32,309 nucleotides of DNA from Oscillospiraceae bacterium (lineage in GTDB: Bacteria; Bacillota; Clostridia; Oscillospirales; Ruminococcaceae): the NCBI GenBank assembly GCA_022508895.1, contig JAFLUH010000008.1, forward strand, positions 14,825-47,133. Direction: 5' to 3'. Of this stretch, positions 6,266 to 14,550 are shown one piece after another (position 1 is the stretch's first letter; each line of letters opens with the position of its first letter). The notes beneath the pieces were generated by a model. It had not been told where the DNA came from. It searched no databases and worked only from the letters and a program-made list of their open reading frames with translations. The position numbers and the translations under genes are program-made.

Positions 6266-6868
6266 TCAGGTTTTACCAGGACCGTCAACGCCGTCGCCAA
6301 GGTAGTCGCCGGATACGCCGATAGCGGCACCGGTCTTGCTGCCGGATGCGTAAGCACTGTCAAAGCCGTCAACCTCATGGATGGAAGCAACGCCGGTAGC
6401 GGGTGTGTTTGCGTGGTCGGTGGTGTAAACAACGCCTGCAACTGCGGAAGCCTTAACCTTGATGAAGAAGGAAGCGCCATCGGGCAGAGTGCTGTACAGG
6501 GATTCCCAAAGCTTCTGTGCTGCTCTGGTGTTGCCGTCATTGCTGTAGGTCTGGTTGGGATCCGAGTTAACGGTTACTGCATCGGAGCCGGTACCTATGA
6601 CAATGGTGAGGGTAGTGCCTGTCTTGTTGCCGGTGATCTGAGTGGTGTTAACAACACCCTTCTGGTTCGCATCACTCATTGCATTGTTAGCTGCATTTGA
6701 GACGGTGCTTGCGGCTTCCTGAAGAGTTGTGTACTGAGCCTGAGCGGAGTAACGTGCGATCAGAGGCACGATAACAGCAGTCAGAATCGCAATGATTGCG
6801 ATAACTACGATCAACTCAACGAGGGTGAAGCCCTTTTTGTTCTTGAGTTTCTGGATCATTTTAATCAT
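6266..6868 (-). CDS. pilA: Type IV major pilin (paralogue 1, probably the main subunit)
   Basis: A prepilin leader MIKMIQKLKNKKG13 is followed by FTLVELIVVIAIIAILTA with Glu at +5 (E18). The mature protein is small and rich in Ala, Thr, Ser and Gly, with VDGFDSAYA near the end, as in its paralogue at 4490-5098. Codon use differs sharply from its neighbours: ATC/ATT instead of ATA for Ile, GCT/GCA for Ala and CGT for Arg, which suggests selection for high expression. AGGAGGG lies eight bases before ATG 6868, and a perfect TTGACA-17-TATAAT promoter lies at 6909-6937. PilD would cut after Gly13, and the subunit would be assembled by PilB, PilC and PilMNO. The symbol pilA is used for the role; naming varies between species. 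Confidence 0.9.
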   Translation of the reverse strand: MIKMIQKLKNKKGFTLVELIVVIAIIAILTAVIVPLIARYSAQAQYTTLQEAASTVSNAANNAMSDANQKGVVNTTQITGNKTGTTLTIVIGTGSDAVTVNSDPNQTYSNDGNTRAAQKLWESLYSTLPDGASFFIKVKASAVAGVVYTTDHANTPATGVASIHEVDGFDSAYASGSKTGAAIGVSGDYLGDGVDGPGKT

Positions 6869-6908
6869 TTTATTTGCCCTCCTGTCGGCATTAAAATATC
6901 GTAATTGT

Positions 6909-6937
6909 ATTATAGCACACTAAAGCGTATCTGTCAA
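6909..6937 (-). promoter_or_regulatory. Consensus promoter of the major pilin gene
   Basis: On the minus strand: TTGACA (complement of 6932-6937), 17-base spacer ending TGTGC, TATAAT (6909-6914). It is the same design as the promoters at 5161-5189 and 5461-5489. Confidence 0.9.
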
Positions 6938-6975
6938 ATGTTTTTTCGCAATTTTTTCATCTTTGTTGAAATGTT

Positions 6976-7028
6976 ATTAAAAGACGGTTACATTTTAAAA
7001 TAATATGATTTGAGTGAAATGTAACCGT
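6976..7028 (-). terminator. Terminator of the pilB-pilT unit
   Basis: A perfect 12-base inverted repeat (6984-6995 with 7017-7028, 21-base AT-rich loop) is followed on the minus strand by a T-rich stretch (complement of 6976-6983). The long loop makes it weaker than the other terminators, and a protein-binding role for the ACGGTTACATTT arms cannot be excluded. Confidence 0.55.
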
Positions 7029-7058
7029 TAAAACAGCGCACGGTATACGTTACGGACG

Positions 7059-8123
7059 TCACTTCACTCCCAGATACTGATCGAATTCCTTGCGGTCGTG
7101 GCAGCGTGTCTTTGCGATCTCCTCGGTGACCTTACCGCTGCGGACGAGCTGTGCAAGGTGCTGGTCGAGGGTGAACATTCCTTCGGACTTACCTGTGGCA
7201 AGGGTGTTGGGTATCTGGAATATCTTTGCCTCACGGATAAGGGCGGAAACGGCGTCGGTCGCCTTCAGCAGCTCAAGCGCCGCACAGCGTCCCTTTTTGT
7301 CGGCGGTGGGGAGCAGCGTCTGGGATACTATGCCTACAAGGACGTTACTGAGCTGGGAGCGTATCTGACCCTGTGAGTGGGCGGGGTAAACGTCCACGAT
7401 ACGGTCAAGGGTATCCGCCGCACCTGTTGTATGCAGGGTGGACAATACAAGGTGTCCCGTTTCTGCCGCAGTTACCGCCGCATTTATCGTCTCGAAGTCA
7501 CGCATTTCTCCCACAAGGATAACGTCGGGGTCCTCACGGAGAGAGCTTCTCAGCGCTCCCGCAAAGCTGTCCACGTCAACGCCCACCTCACGCTGGGTTA
7601 TCATGGACTGCTTGTGGTTATGTATATACTCGATAGGGTCCTCGATGGTGATGATGTGGCAGTTTTTGTTGCGGTTGATGTGGTCTATCATTGCCGCAAG
7701 GGTGGTGGACTTACCCGAGCCTGTAGGTCCCGTTACCAGCACAAGACCGCGGGGTCTCAGCGCAAAATCCCCCAGCATGGGAGGCAGTCCCAGATCCTTC
7801 AGGGTGGGTATCTCGTTGAGCAGGAGACGGAGAGCGACGGCATGATAGCCTCTCTGACGGTATACGTTGACTCTGTGGCGCTGTCCCGCCGTAGAGACGT
7901 AGGAGAAGTCGGCGTCGTTGCCCTGCTGGATCGTCTGCTTGTGCTTGACGGTGGTTATCTGGTTGATTATTCCCACGATAAGCGGCTCGGTCATGTCGGG
8001 GTATTTGGAGAATTTCTTGATGTCGCCGTTTACTCTCACTATGGGGGGCAGACCCACGGTGAAGTGTACGTCCGAGGCTTTTATCATTCGGGCTTCGTCC
8101 AGAATTTCGTTTACGTCTAACAT
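7059..8123 (-). CDS. pilT: Type IV pilus retraction ATPase PilT
   Basis: A 354-residue cytoplasmic hexameric ATPase that depolymerises pili and powers twitching or uptake. It has an N-terminal PAS-like domain (SDVHFTVGLPPIVRVNG), Walker A GPTGSGKST (132-140), an Asp box, Walker B (DPDVILVGEMRD, ~198-209) and a His box (ETGHLVLSTLHT, 221-232). The C-terminal part has a LIREAK segment in place of the PilT AIRNLIRE motif. It lacks the long N-terminal domain and the Cys-x2-Cys zinc motif of PilB, which separates it from the neighbouring extension ATPase. AAGGAG stands eight bases before ATG 8123. It follows pilB by 25 bases and is co-transcribed with it. A true PilT implies a retractile pilus rather than a type II secretion pseudopilus. 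Confidence 0.95.
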   Translation of the reverse strand: MLDVNEILDEARMIKASDVHFTVGLPPIVRVNGDIKKFSKYPDMTEPLIVGIINQITTVKHKQTIQQGNDADFSYVSTAGQRHRVNVYRQRGYHAVALRLLLNEIPTLKDLGLPPMLGDFALRPRGLVLVTGPTGSGKSTTLAAMIDHINRNKNCHIITIEDPIEYIHNHKQSMITQREVGVDVDSFAGALRSSLREDPDVILVGEMRDFETINAAVTAAETGHLVLSTLHTTGAADTLDRIVDVYPAHSQGQIRSQLSNVLVGIVSQTLLPTADKKGRCAALELLKATDAVSALIREAKIFQIPNTLATGKSEGMFTLDQHLAQLVRSGKVTEEIAKTRCHDRKEFDQYLGVK

Positions 8124-8148
8124 ATATGGATCTCCTTAAAAGTATATT

Positions 8149-9843
8149 TTATACTGTATAAGTTGCCTTTACAAGCTCGTCAAGAGAGGTCTGTCCTGCA
8201 AGCACCATGTCGGCGACGTTCTCACGCAGCAGCTTGGTGCCGTGATTGCGGGCGAATTCGTTTATCTCCTCGGCGGTGGCGTTGCGGGAGATAAGCTCCT
8301 TGATGTCGTTGCCTGCAACGATTATTTCGTGTATTGCGGTACGTCCTCTGTAGCCTGTGCCGCCGCATTCGCGACAGCCGCCCAGACGGGGAGTGTATAC
8401 CTCGGTGCGTTCTTCCCTGCCCACAAGCCGCAGGTCGGCGGGGTCGTTGAGGATTATCTTCTCCTTGCAGGCGGGGCACAGCAGCTTGACAAGTCGCTGG
8501 GCGATAACGCCGATAAGGGAGGAGGCGACCATGTAGGGAGCAACGCCCATGTCTATAAGACGGAGCATGGTGCTGGCGGCGTCGTTGGTATGGAGGGTGG
8601 ACAGTACAAGGTGTCCCGTGATGGCGGCACGGATAGCGATGTCCGCCGTCTCGCCGTCACGTATCTCACCGAGCATTATAACGTCGGGGTCCTGACGGAG
8701 GATACTGCGCAGTGCGGCGGCGAAGGTCATGCCTGCCTTTGCGTTTATCTGCACCTGATTTATGCCGTCCATCTTCTTTTCCACAGGGTCCTCAACGGTA
8801 ACTACGTTTACGTTGGGCTTGGACAGCTCGCCGAGGGCGGCGTACAGTGTGGTGGACTTACCCGAACCTGTAGGTCCCGTAACCAGCATAACGCCGTGAG
8901 GACAGCGTATGATGCTCTTGAACATTTCGTAGTTGTAGTCGGTCATGCCCAGGTCGGTTATCTTTCTCGCCTTTTCGTCGGCAGTTGACAAAAGACGGAT
9001 AACGCACTTCTCGCCGTAAACGGTGGGTATGGTGCTGACACGGACGTCAAGGTTCACGCCGTCGATGGTGGTACCGAAACGGCCGTCAAGAGGGACGCGC
9101 TTTTCGGCGATGTTCATGCCGGAAAGTATCTTGATACGGGTAATGAGGGCGTTGTGGACGTTGGATTTTACCGACATCTGCTCCACAAGCTCGCCGTCGA
9201 TACGGTCACGGATACGGGTCTTGGTCTTGAAGGGCTCGATGTGTATATCCGACGCATTCTTGCGGAACGCGCTTTCTACAAGGGTGTTTACCAGCTTTAC
9301 GATAGGGGCGTTGTCGATACGCTCGTCGGCGTTCTCCAGCTCCGCCTGCATAAGTGCGGCGTTGGCGTCATACTCCTGATTGATGTCGTTCATGATGTCG
9401 CTGGTGGCGTTCTGGGAGTATGCACGGTCGATGGCGTCGGTTATCGCCGATTTTGTGGCAAGCTGGGGAACTATCTCCATGCCTGCGGTTATCTTCAGCT
9501 CTTCAAAAATGTAGAAGTTTACCGGGTCGTTTGTGGCGACGTAAAGCCTGCCGCCCGACACTCTGTAGCCGATAAGGGTATTCTTTCGCGCCGTCTCCTC
9601 GGGTATCTTCTTCACCGCTTCAATGTCTATCTTGGCGGTAACCAGGTCGACATACGGCACCTTCAGCCTTGCCGACAGAGCGTGCACCACCTGCGTTTCG
9701 CTGACGAAGCCCATTTTCAGCAGTATCTCACCTATCTTTTCCCCCGCGTAGGTGGATTTTTGCTGCGTCAGCGCCTCGCCGAGCTGTTCCTCGGTGATGT
9801 AGCCCGATTCTACCAGAAGTTGACCTATCGGTACACTTTTCAT
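8149..9843 (-). CDS. pilB: Type IV pilus extension ATPase PilB (GspE family)
   Basis: A 564-residue cytoplasmic motor for pilus assembly. It has an N-terminal MshEN/GspE-N domain (IGQLLVESGYITEEQLGEAL, repeated as IGEILLKMGFVSETQVVHAL), then the secretion ATPase core with Walker A GPTGSGKST (~323-331), Walker B DPDVIMLGEIRD (~385-396) and the His box. A four-cysteine zinc site follows (C456, C459, C490, C493: CPAC and CREC). The frame could start upstream at a TTG, but the protein family begins at MKSVPIGQL and GGAAAGAGG lies just upstream, so ATG 9841-9843 is chosen. It is the first gene of a pilB-pilT pair, divergent from pilD across a 120-base spacer. PilB interacts with the PilC platform and with PilM, both encoded upstream in this locus. 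Confidence 0.95.
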   Translation of the reverse strand: MKSVPIGQLLVESGYITEEQLGEALTQQKSTYAGEKIGEILLKMGFVSETQVVHALSARLKVPYVDLVTAKIDIEAVKKIPEETARKNTLIGYRVSGGRLYVATNDPVNFYIFEELKITAGMEIVPQLATKSAITDAIDRAYSQNATSDIMNDINQEYDANAALMQAELENADERIDNAPIVKLVNTLVESAFRKNASDIHIEPFKTKTRIRDRIDGELVEQMSVKSNVHNALITRIKILSGMNIAEKRVPLDGRFGTTIDGVNLDVRVSTIPTVYGEKCVIRLLSTADEKARKITDLGMTDYNYEMFKSIIRCPHGVMLVTGPTGSGKSTTLYAALGELSKPNVNVVTVEDPVEKKMDGINQVQINAKAGMTFAAALRSILRQDPDVIMLGEIRDGETADIAIRAAITGHLVLSTLHTNDAASTMLRLIDMGVAPYMVASSLIGVIAQRLVKLLCPACKEKIILNDPADLRLVGREERTEVYTPRLGGCRECGGTGYRGRTAIHEIIVAGNDIKELISRNATAEEINEFARNHGTKLLRENVADMVLAGQTSLDELVKATYTV

Positions 9844-9893
9844 TGTTTTCCAACCTCTTTCCTTAAAGAGTAACAAGTTTTGAAAAAGCAGGC

Positions 9894-9922
9894 TTGCTTT
9901 TTTTCAGATATGATGGTAAAAT
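9894..9922 (+). promoter_or_regulatory. Promoter for pilD
   Basis: -35 TTGCTT (9894-9899), 17-base spacer, -10 TAAAAT (9917-9922) with TGG just before it (extended -10). The -10 overlaps the left arm of the inverted repeat 9920-9943. Confidence 0.55.
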
Positions 9923-9943
9923 ATACGAAGTATAAAGTATATT
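9920..9943. promoter_or_regulatory. Candidate operator between divergent pilB and pilD
   Basis: AATATAC (9920-9926) and GTATATT (9937-9943) are a perfect seven-base inverted repeat around a ten-base centre. It lies between the divergent genes and overlaps the pilD -10. It could bind a dimeric regulator, but AT-rich sequence gives such repeats by chance fairly often. Confidence 0.35.
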
Positions 9944-9963
9944 ACAAATTGAAAGGGATCGCT

Positions 9964-10710
9964 ATGGATATTGCATTGACTGTGGTGCTCAGCATTATGA
10001 TGTTTGCCTTCGGCAGCGTGGTTGGCAGCTTTCTCAACGTGGTGGCATACCGTGTTCCCAAAAAGGAGTCGCTGATAAAGGGGCGTTCCCACTGCACCAC
10101 CTGCGGAAAGAAAATACTCAACCGCGACCTTATCCCCGTGTTCAGCTGGATATTCCTCGGCGGCAAATGCCGCTTCTGCAAAAGCAGGATATCCTCTCAG
10201 TACATGGTCGTGGAGCTGATAATGGGGCTGTCTTACTTAGCGGCGTATCTGGTGCTGGGACTTACGCTGGAATTGGCGTACGCTGTGGTGCTGTTCCCCA
10301 TTCTGATGACGCTGAGCCTTTGGGATTACGAGCGCAAGGAGATACCCTACGCCTGCAGCATAAGCATCGCCGTGCTGGGGCTAATCTCCATCTTCACCGC
10401 CGAAATGCCGTGGTATGAGCACCTTATCGGAGCGGCGATAATCGCAGTTCCCTTTGCGGTGCTGGCGTTTCTCGGCACAATGGGCGGAGGAGACGTTCAG
10501 CTTATGGCGGCAGCGGGGCTGCTGCTGGGCTGGAACATTCTTCCCGCAGCAATGATCGGCATTATCTTGGGCGCCATCTTCGGCATCGTCATCAAGGCGA
10601 TAACCAAACACAACCTTATTTGCTTCGGACCGTTCCTGTCGATAGGTATCGCTGCGGGGTATCTTTTCGGCACCGATATAATCAACGCTTATGTGGGTCT
10701 GATAAGGTAA
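9964..10710 (+). CDS. pilD: Prepilin peptidase / N-methyltransferase PilD
   Basis: A polytopic membrane protein of 248 residues that cleaves class III signal peptides of the pilins in this window and methylates the new N-terminus. It shows GSFLNVVAYRVP near the start, the cytoplasmic zinc-binding Cys pairs (C44-x2-C47, C69-x2-C72) and the two catalytic aspartates of the A24 aspartic protease family: D121 (LWDYERKEIPY) and D177 (MGGGDVQLM). All motifs are intact. The frame could begin at 9880, but AAAGGG before ATG 9964 and the family's usual N-terminus support the later start. It is the only plus-strand gene within the pilus locus, with its own promoter (9894-9922) and terminator (10728-10755). 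It would process all six prepilin-like proteins encoded here. Confidence 0.95.
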   Translation: MDIALTVVLSIMMFAFGSVVGSFLNVVAYRVPKKESLIKGRSHCTTCGKKILNRDLIPVFSWIFLGGKCRFCKSRISSQYMVVELIMGLSYLAAYLVLGLTLELAYAVVLFPILMTLSLWDYERKEIPYACSISIAVLGLISIFTAEMPWYEHLIGAAIIAVPFAVLAFLGTMGGGDVQLMAAAGLLLGWNILPAAMIGIILGAIFGIVIKAITKHNLICFGPFLSIGIAAGYLFGTDIINAYVGLIR

Positions 10711-10727
10711 GATAAGAGTAAGAAACA

Positions 10728-10755
10728 GGGGCGGGGTTACCCGCCCCTTTTCTAT
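10728..10755. terminator. Terminator between convergent pilD and the minor-pilin operon
   Basis: GGGGCGGG (10728-10735) pairs with CCCGCCCC (10740-10747), followed by TTTTCTATTT on the plus strand. On the minus strand a TGTTTCTT tail follows, so it can also end the pilC-to-minor-pilin transcript. Confidence 0.85.
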
Positions 10756-10761
10756 TTCCTA

Positions 10762-11511
10762 TCAAGCTATATACACCGAAGTGTAAAGTATCAGATAGCA
10801 GTGTCCGTTTATCTCGGTCTGAGCCTCCGGATCCACGTCCGTGTACTCGCCTGTGCCGGTGATGTCGCTGAAGCCGTCCACTCTGGTGTTGAGCAGGTTG
10901 AAGCTGAGAACGTGCTTCTGATTTATGATTTCGCCGTTCCTGAAGCACTGGCTCGCCACCTGCAGGCGTTTGCCGCCGCTGTTGTAGAACTCAACTGCGC
11001 AGCTTATGTTGTCGCCGTAGAAGGGGTCGTTGAATACCGCGTACTCCTTCATCGCCTGAACGTCCGTCAGCACGCCCGACTGCGCCATAGTCATCAGGTT
11101 GTTGAGCTTGGTGAAGTCCTGCCCTGCGTCTCCGAGGTCAAACAGACGGTATATGGGAGGCTCGGAGGTGTCGGGGTTGACGTTGAGCACGGCGATCGCC
11201 CTCGCTTTGTTTGACGGCGTGCAGAACTGCTTCACGCTGTCTCTGTCGGCGTCGCTGATCTGGTTGAGGTCGTCAAGCTGGAAAAATTTCAGGCTCTTTG
11301 CCGATTGAAGGGTGCCTCTGAGGTATTCGTCCACGGTGGAGTTTACGGTGTCCATGTGGGAATTGCTCTTGAGGGTGTTCATCAGGTTCTTGACGGGCGC
11401 AAGCATTCCAAGCGCTATGGCAAGGATCACTGTTGTCAGAAACAGAGCGACTATAAGCTCCGTCAAAGTCAGACCCTTATTGTTCAGGAGGCGCTTCATC
11501 AGTTTTTTCAT
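10762..11511 (-). CDS. Minor pilin-like protein (PilW/PulJ type)
   Basis: A 249-residue prepilin with leader MKKLMKRLLNNKG13, helix LTLTELIVALFLTTVILAIA and Glu at +5 (E18). The long body after the helix (VKNLMNTLKSNSHMDTVNSTVDEYLRGTLQ...) and its place as the last of three pilin-like genes suggest a minor subunit that primes assembly, comparable with PilW/PulJ. The family match is by position and general form only. GGAGG lies six bases before ATG 11511. It follows the preceding gene by 14 bases, so both are co-transcribed. It ends just before the bidirectional terminator at 10728-10755. Confidence 0.75.
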   Translation of the reverse strand: MKKLMKRLLNNKGLTLTELIVALFLTTVILAIALGMLAPVKNLMNTLKSNSHMDTVNSTVDEYLRGTLQSAKSLKFFQLDDLNQISDADRDSVKQFCTPSNKARAIAVLNVNPDTSEPPIYRLFDLGDAGQDFTKLNNLMTMAQSGVLTDVQAMKEYAVFNDPFYGDNISCAVEFYNSGGKRLQVASQCFRNGEIINQKHVLSFNLLNTRVDGFSDITGTGEYTDVDPEAQTEINGHCYLILYTSVYIA

Positions 11512-11525
11512 ATCGTACCTCCGGT

Positions 11526-12290
11526 TTATACGTTCATGCTCGGTCCGGAGCCGCCGAAGTGATCGGCTATCAGCGAGCTGCTGTAGGAGCCGGCGGGAAT
11601 GGTGAAGCTTACGTCCACCTCAAAATCGCCGGTGTTCCCGGGTTCAAGCCTTATGGTGTAGAAGCCCATATTGTGAACGTTTTTGCAGGTGCCTTTCATT
11701 ACGGCGTAGCCGGCGATCTTTGAATTGCTCGGGAAAACCACCTTGAGGGATTTTTCCGTAGCTATCGTTCCTACAACGGTGAATTTTATTCTCCATGTAA
11801 CGGTATATGTGCCGTCGCCGTTATCCGTGTGTCCCATCTCGGCAACGGACACCTTATTGTCCTTTACTTCGGTGGCGCCGTATATCTTGTACATGGTGGA
11901 GGGTCTGTTCTCCTCCACATCGTCCGGAGTAGGCTCCGGATTTTCGTCGTCGGGGTCGGAGGGCATGGGGGTGTAGGTCACATCGTGATACTTCAGTGAG
12001 CCGATCTGAATGTCGCCGTCATCGAAGAATTCTACCGCAGGCCCTGCGATAACGATGCCGTTGCCAAAGTCTATCTCGCCGCCGGAAATGGAATGAGAAC
12101 CGTTTGTGTTGCCGTTCAGGACCTTTTCCACCTGATTATCTATATTGCGCTCCATGCTTATGCTGGCGTTGCGCTGTTTTACCGTTGCGCTGAGGATCAT
12201 CAGAAGTCCCAGCGTCATCACGGCAAGCACCGCCATGGCAACAACGCACTCTACAAGAGTGAAGCCGCTGTTTTTACGCAGTCTTTTCAT
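11526..12290 (-). CDS. Minor pilin-like protein (PilV/PulI type)
   Basis: A prepilin with leader MKRLRKNSG9 and helix FTLVECVVAMAVLAVMTLGL; Glu at +5 (E14) is present and an unusual Cys follows it at +6. The 254-residue body has a proline- and acid-rich insert (SDPDDENPEPTPDDVEENRP) and beta-rich segments. The FTLVECVVAMAVL start is typical of PilV-type minor pilins. AGGAGG lies eight bases before ATG 12290, and the gene follows the 738-residue protein by 18 bases. It probably sits at the pilus tip complex with the neighbouring minor pilins; the exact partner roles are inferred from order. Confidence 0.75.
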   Translation of the reverse strand: MKRLRKNSGFTLVECVVAMAVLAVMTLGLLMILSATVKQRNASISMERNIDNQVEKVLNGNTNGSHSISGGEIDFGNGIVIAGPAVEFFDDGDIQIGSLKYHDVTYTPMPSDPDDENPEPTPDDVEENRPSTMYKIYGATEVKDNKVSVAEMGHTDNGDGTYTVTWRIKFTVVGTIATEKSLKVVFPSNSKIAGYAVMKGTCKNVHNMGFYTIRLEPGNTGDFEVDVSFTIPAGSYSSSLIADHFGGSGPSMNV

Positions 12291-12308
12291 TTAGCCGACC
12301 TCCTTTCC

Positions 12309-14525
12309 TTATCTGTAGCCAAGGAACTCTATTGACACGTCTTTTGCGCCGCCGGAGCCGCCGCCGCCGTTTTGCAGCACGCCGCCGTTAGCCTTGCTGA
12401 TAAGATTGGATACCACGTTTCCGCCTACTACCTCGCCCGTGGAGGGGTCGATGTTGTATGGGTCGTAGGGAGAGCAGAAGGCGAGAATGGCGCTGGTGTT
12501 GATATACTTGTAGCTGCCCACTATCAGACCGCCGAAGAACTGGGTCATGCCGCCGGCGCCGCTGCCGATGTCCATTCTTACGTTAGGTGCGTAGATGTAG
12601 CCCGCCAGCATACACGAAACGTTGAAGTCGATAGTGTTGTCGCTGTCCTTGCAGACCAGGAATACGTTATTGTGTACCTTTGCGCCGCCGAACTTTGTGC
12701 TGTCAAGGAATCTGTATTCGGTGCCTTCATCGTCCGTTACGGTCTTGAACACTGCGTCGCCCAGTTTTGCGTTATATGCGTCTACGCTGGTCATTGCGCT
12801 CTGCCAGTCAACGCCTAAGCCGTTGAAATTCTTTTCAAGACCGTAAATTTTATGCGCAAGGTCATAGTGACCTATGAACGTCTGGTTGCTGCCCTTGAAG
12901 TCGGTGCCTACGGGGAGGACAAAGATAACGGAATGAGTGCCCGTTACATATACGCTGTTGGCGCTTGCCCAGTTTGTGAAGAACTGGAACAGCGGCTCGC
13001 CGTTGTCGCCCTTGTTGCCGTTGCTGTCAAGGTATACATATATGTCCTCGTCCGTTGCGTCAAAGATGTAGCAGTAGGTGCCCCAGCCTCCGGTAGGAGC
13101 GGGGACTATCCTGCAGCTTTCCTTGATGATGGCTCTGAAGCCGCTGCCTGAGCCGCCGGTAACGTATTCCACATAGCTTTTGCCGCTGTTGCCCACAGCC
13201 GTGGTTTTTCCGGTGTTGTAGCCGTTGGCGTCCGCAGCCGCCTTAAAGTTTATGGTAGGAGCGTCGGCATAATCGCCGCCTGCCTCAAAGAGACTCTCTG
13301 CGTCCCACACCTGATAGGTGCCTACCGCAGTCTGGTTGGATATATAAAGCGCAACCTCGTTCCAGCTGTTTACCAGCCCTCCGGAAACGCTTGTCAGAGC
13401 TGCCTGAGTCGTTGTAAGGATATCGTCCTTCTGCTGCATATCAACGGCATAAGAACCCTTGTTGCCGTAAACATTGCCGCCGTAATATATCTTGACGTTG
13501 CCGCCGTTCTCGCCGGGGTCGTCAAAGTATACGTCGCCCTTTACATAAACCGTTCCCAGCATACTGCGGTTCCAGGGAGCGGTGCTGCCTCTGCCGAGAT
13601 GCAGGTCGCCGTCCACATAGAAGTTGGCGTTTGCGCCCACATATCCCTTGATGTAGCAGTTGCCCTTTACAAAAACGGTCGATGCGATGCTGTTGCCGTT
13701 GCTTTCGTAGGTGAAATCGCCCAGCACATATACGCCCTGGGCATAAATGGGCTTGGTGGACTTGTCGTACATATCTGCGCCCACGAATATCTGCTTCATC
13801 TCCATGGCGTGACCGGCTACACCGTCAAGGTAGTAGTTATCTGCTATCACGACCTCCTTGTCGGCAGTGTTTTCAAACTCCCAACCGGTATCTATCAGCG
13901 TTCCTGCGGAGTATACCGACCTGTTCACACGGGCGGGGTTGTTTATAACGGTAAATTCGTTTTCAAAGTACGCCTCGCCGTAGATGCGCTGGCACTGGAT
14001 ATAGGTATCCTCCAAAACGCCTACGCCGGTGGTGGTCAGGAACCTTGTGAAATACTTTGTCTCGGAGGGAGACAGAGCGATCTTCCACACCTGAGTCAGC
14101 GTGGTGGTCTCGCCGTTGGTGTTGGACTTGATGATGACCTCGAAAACGGCTTCGTCACTGGTGGAGGCGGCGGACTTTACTATTTTGATGTCATACTCGC
14201 CCAAGCCGTATTCGCTGAAATCGTTGCCGGCGGTGAGAGCGTTCGCTTCACCGGTGCCCATGTTCATTATCTTCTGGAACAGACTTCCGTTATAGGCACT
14301 CGGATTGCTTGAGATCTGCGCGAAGGTGCTGGCAAGATAGTTTTCCAGCACGTCGCTCACCGAATAAGCCGTCTGATAGGACTGCTCGCTGTTGTAGTGG
14401 GCGTTTGCGGAGGCGTGCTGATTGCGCACGACGTAATACGTCGCCGATGCCGCAACCAGCAGCAGTGCCATTACTACCACTACCAGAAACAGGACGCTGC
14501 CCCTTTTGTTAAGTAATCTTTTCAT
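12309..14525 (-). CDS. Large pilin-like protein (738 aa, PilX/GspK-like N-terminus, no Glu5)
   Basis: The N-terminus MKRLLNKRG9 SVLFLVVVVMALLLVAASA looks like a prepilin leader and helix, followed by TYYVVRNQHASANAHYNSEQSYQTAYSV, which recalls the PilX N-terminal region. Position +5 is Leu, not Glu, as in GspK-type tip subunits. At 738 residues it is three to four times larger than a normal minor pilin. The body has glycine-rich beta segments in the style of bactofilin or beta-helix strands (TVFVKGNCYIKGYV, NFYVDGDLHLG, TVYVKGDVYF) and a late LAGYIYAPNVRMDIG segment, then a Gly-rich linker. It is likely a large tip or adhesive subunit. AAAGGATG precedes ATG 14525. It lies between pilO and two minor pilins in one operon. 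Function beyond this is unknown. Confidence 0.7.
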   Translation of the reverse strand: MKRLLNKRGSVLFLVVVVMALLLVAASATYYVVRNQHASANAHYNSEQSYQTAYSVSDVLENYLASTFAQISSNPSAYNGSLFQKIMNMGTGEANALTAGNDFSEYGLGEYDIKIVKSAASTSDEAVFEVIIKSNTNGETTTLTQVWKIALSPSETKYFTRFLTTTGVGVLEDTYIQCQRIYGEAYFENEFTVINNPARVNRSVYSAGTLIDTGWEFENTADKEVVIADNYYLDGVAGHAMEMKQIFVGADMYDKSTKPIYAQGVYVLGDFTYESNGNSIASTVFVKGNCYIKGYVGANANFYVDGDLHLGRGSTAPWNRSMLGTVYVKGDVYFDDPGENGGNVKIYYGGNVYGNKGSYAVDMQQKDDILTTTQAALTSVSGGLVNSWNEVALYISNQTAVGTYQVWDAESLFEAGGDYADAPTINFKAAADANGYNTGKTTAVGNSGKSYVEYVTGGSGSGFRAIIKESCRIVPAPTGGWGTYCYIFDATDEDIYVYLDSNGNKGDNGEPLFQFFTNWASANSVYVTGTHSVIFVLPVGTDFKGSNQTFIGHYDLAHKIYGLEKNFNGLGVDWQSAMTSVDAYNAKLGDAVFKTVTDDEGTEYRFLDSTKFGGAKVHNNVFLVCKDSDNTIDFNVSCMLAGYIYAPNVRMDIGSGAGGMTQFFGGLIVGSYKYINTSAILAFCSPYDPYNIDPSTGEVVGGNVVSNLISKANGGVLQNGGGGSGGAKDVSIEFLGYR

Positions 14526-14550
14526 AGCTTGTCATCCTTTCGCTCCCGCA

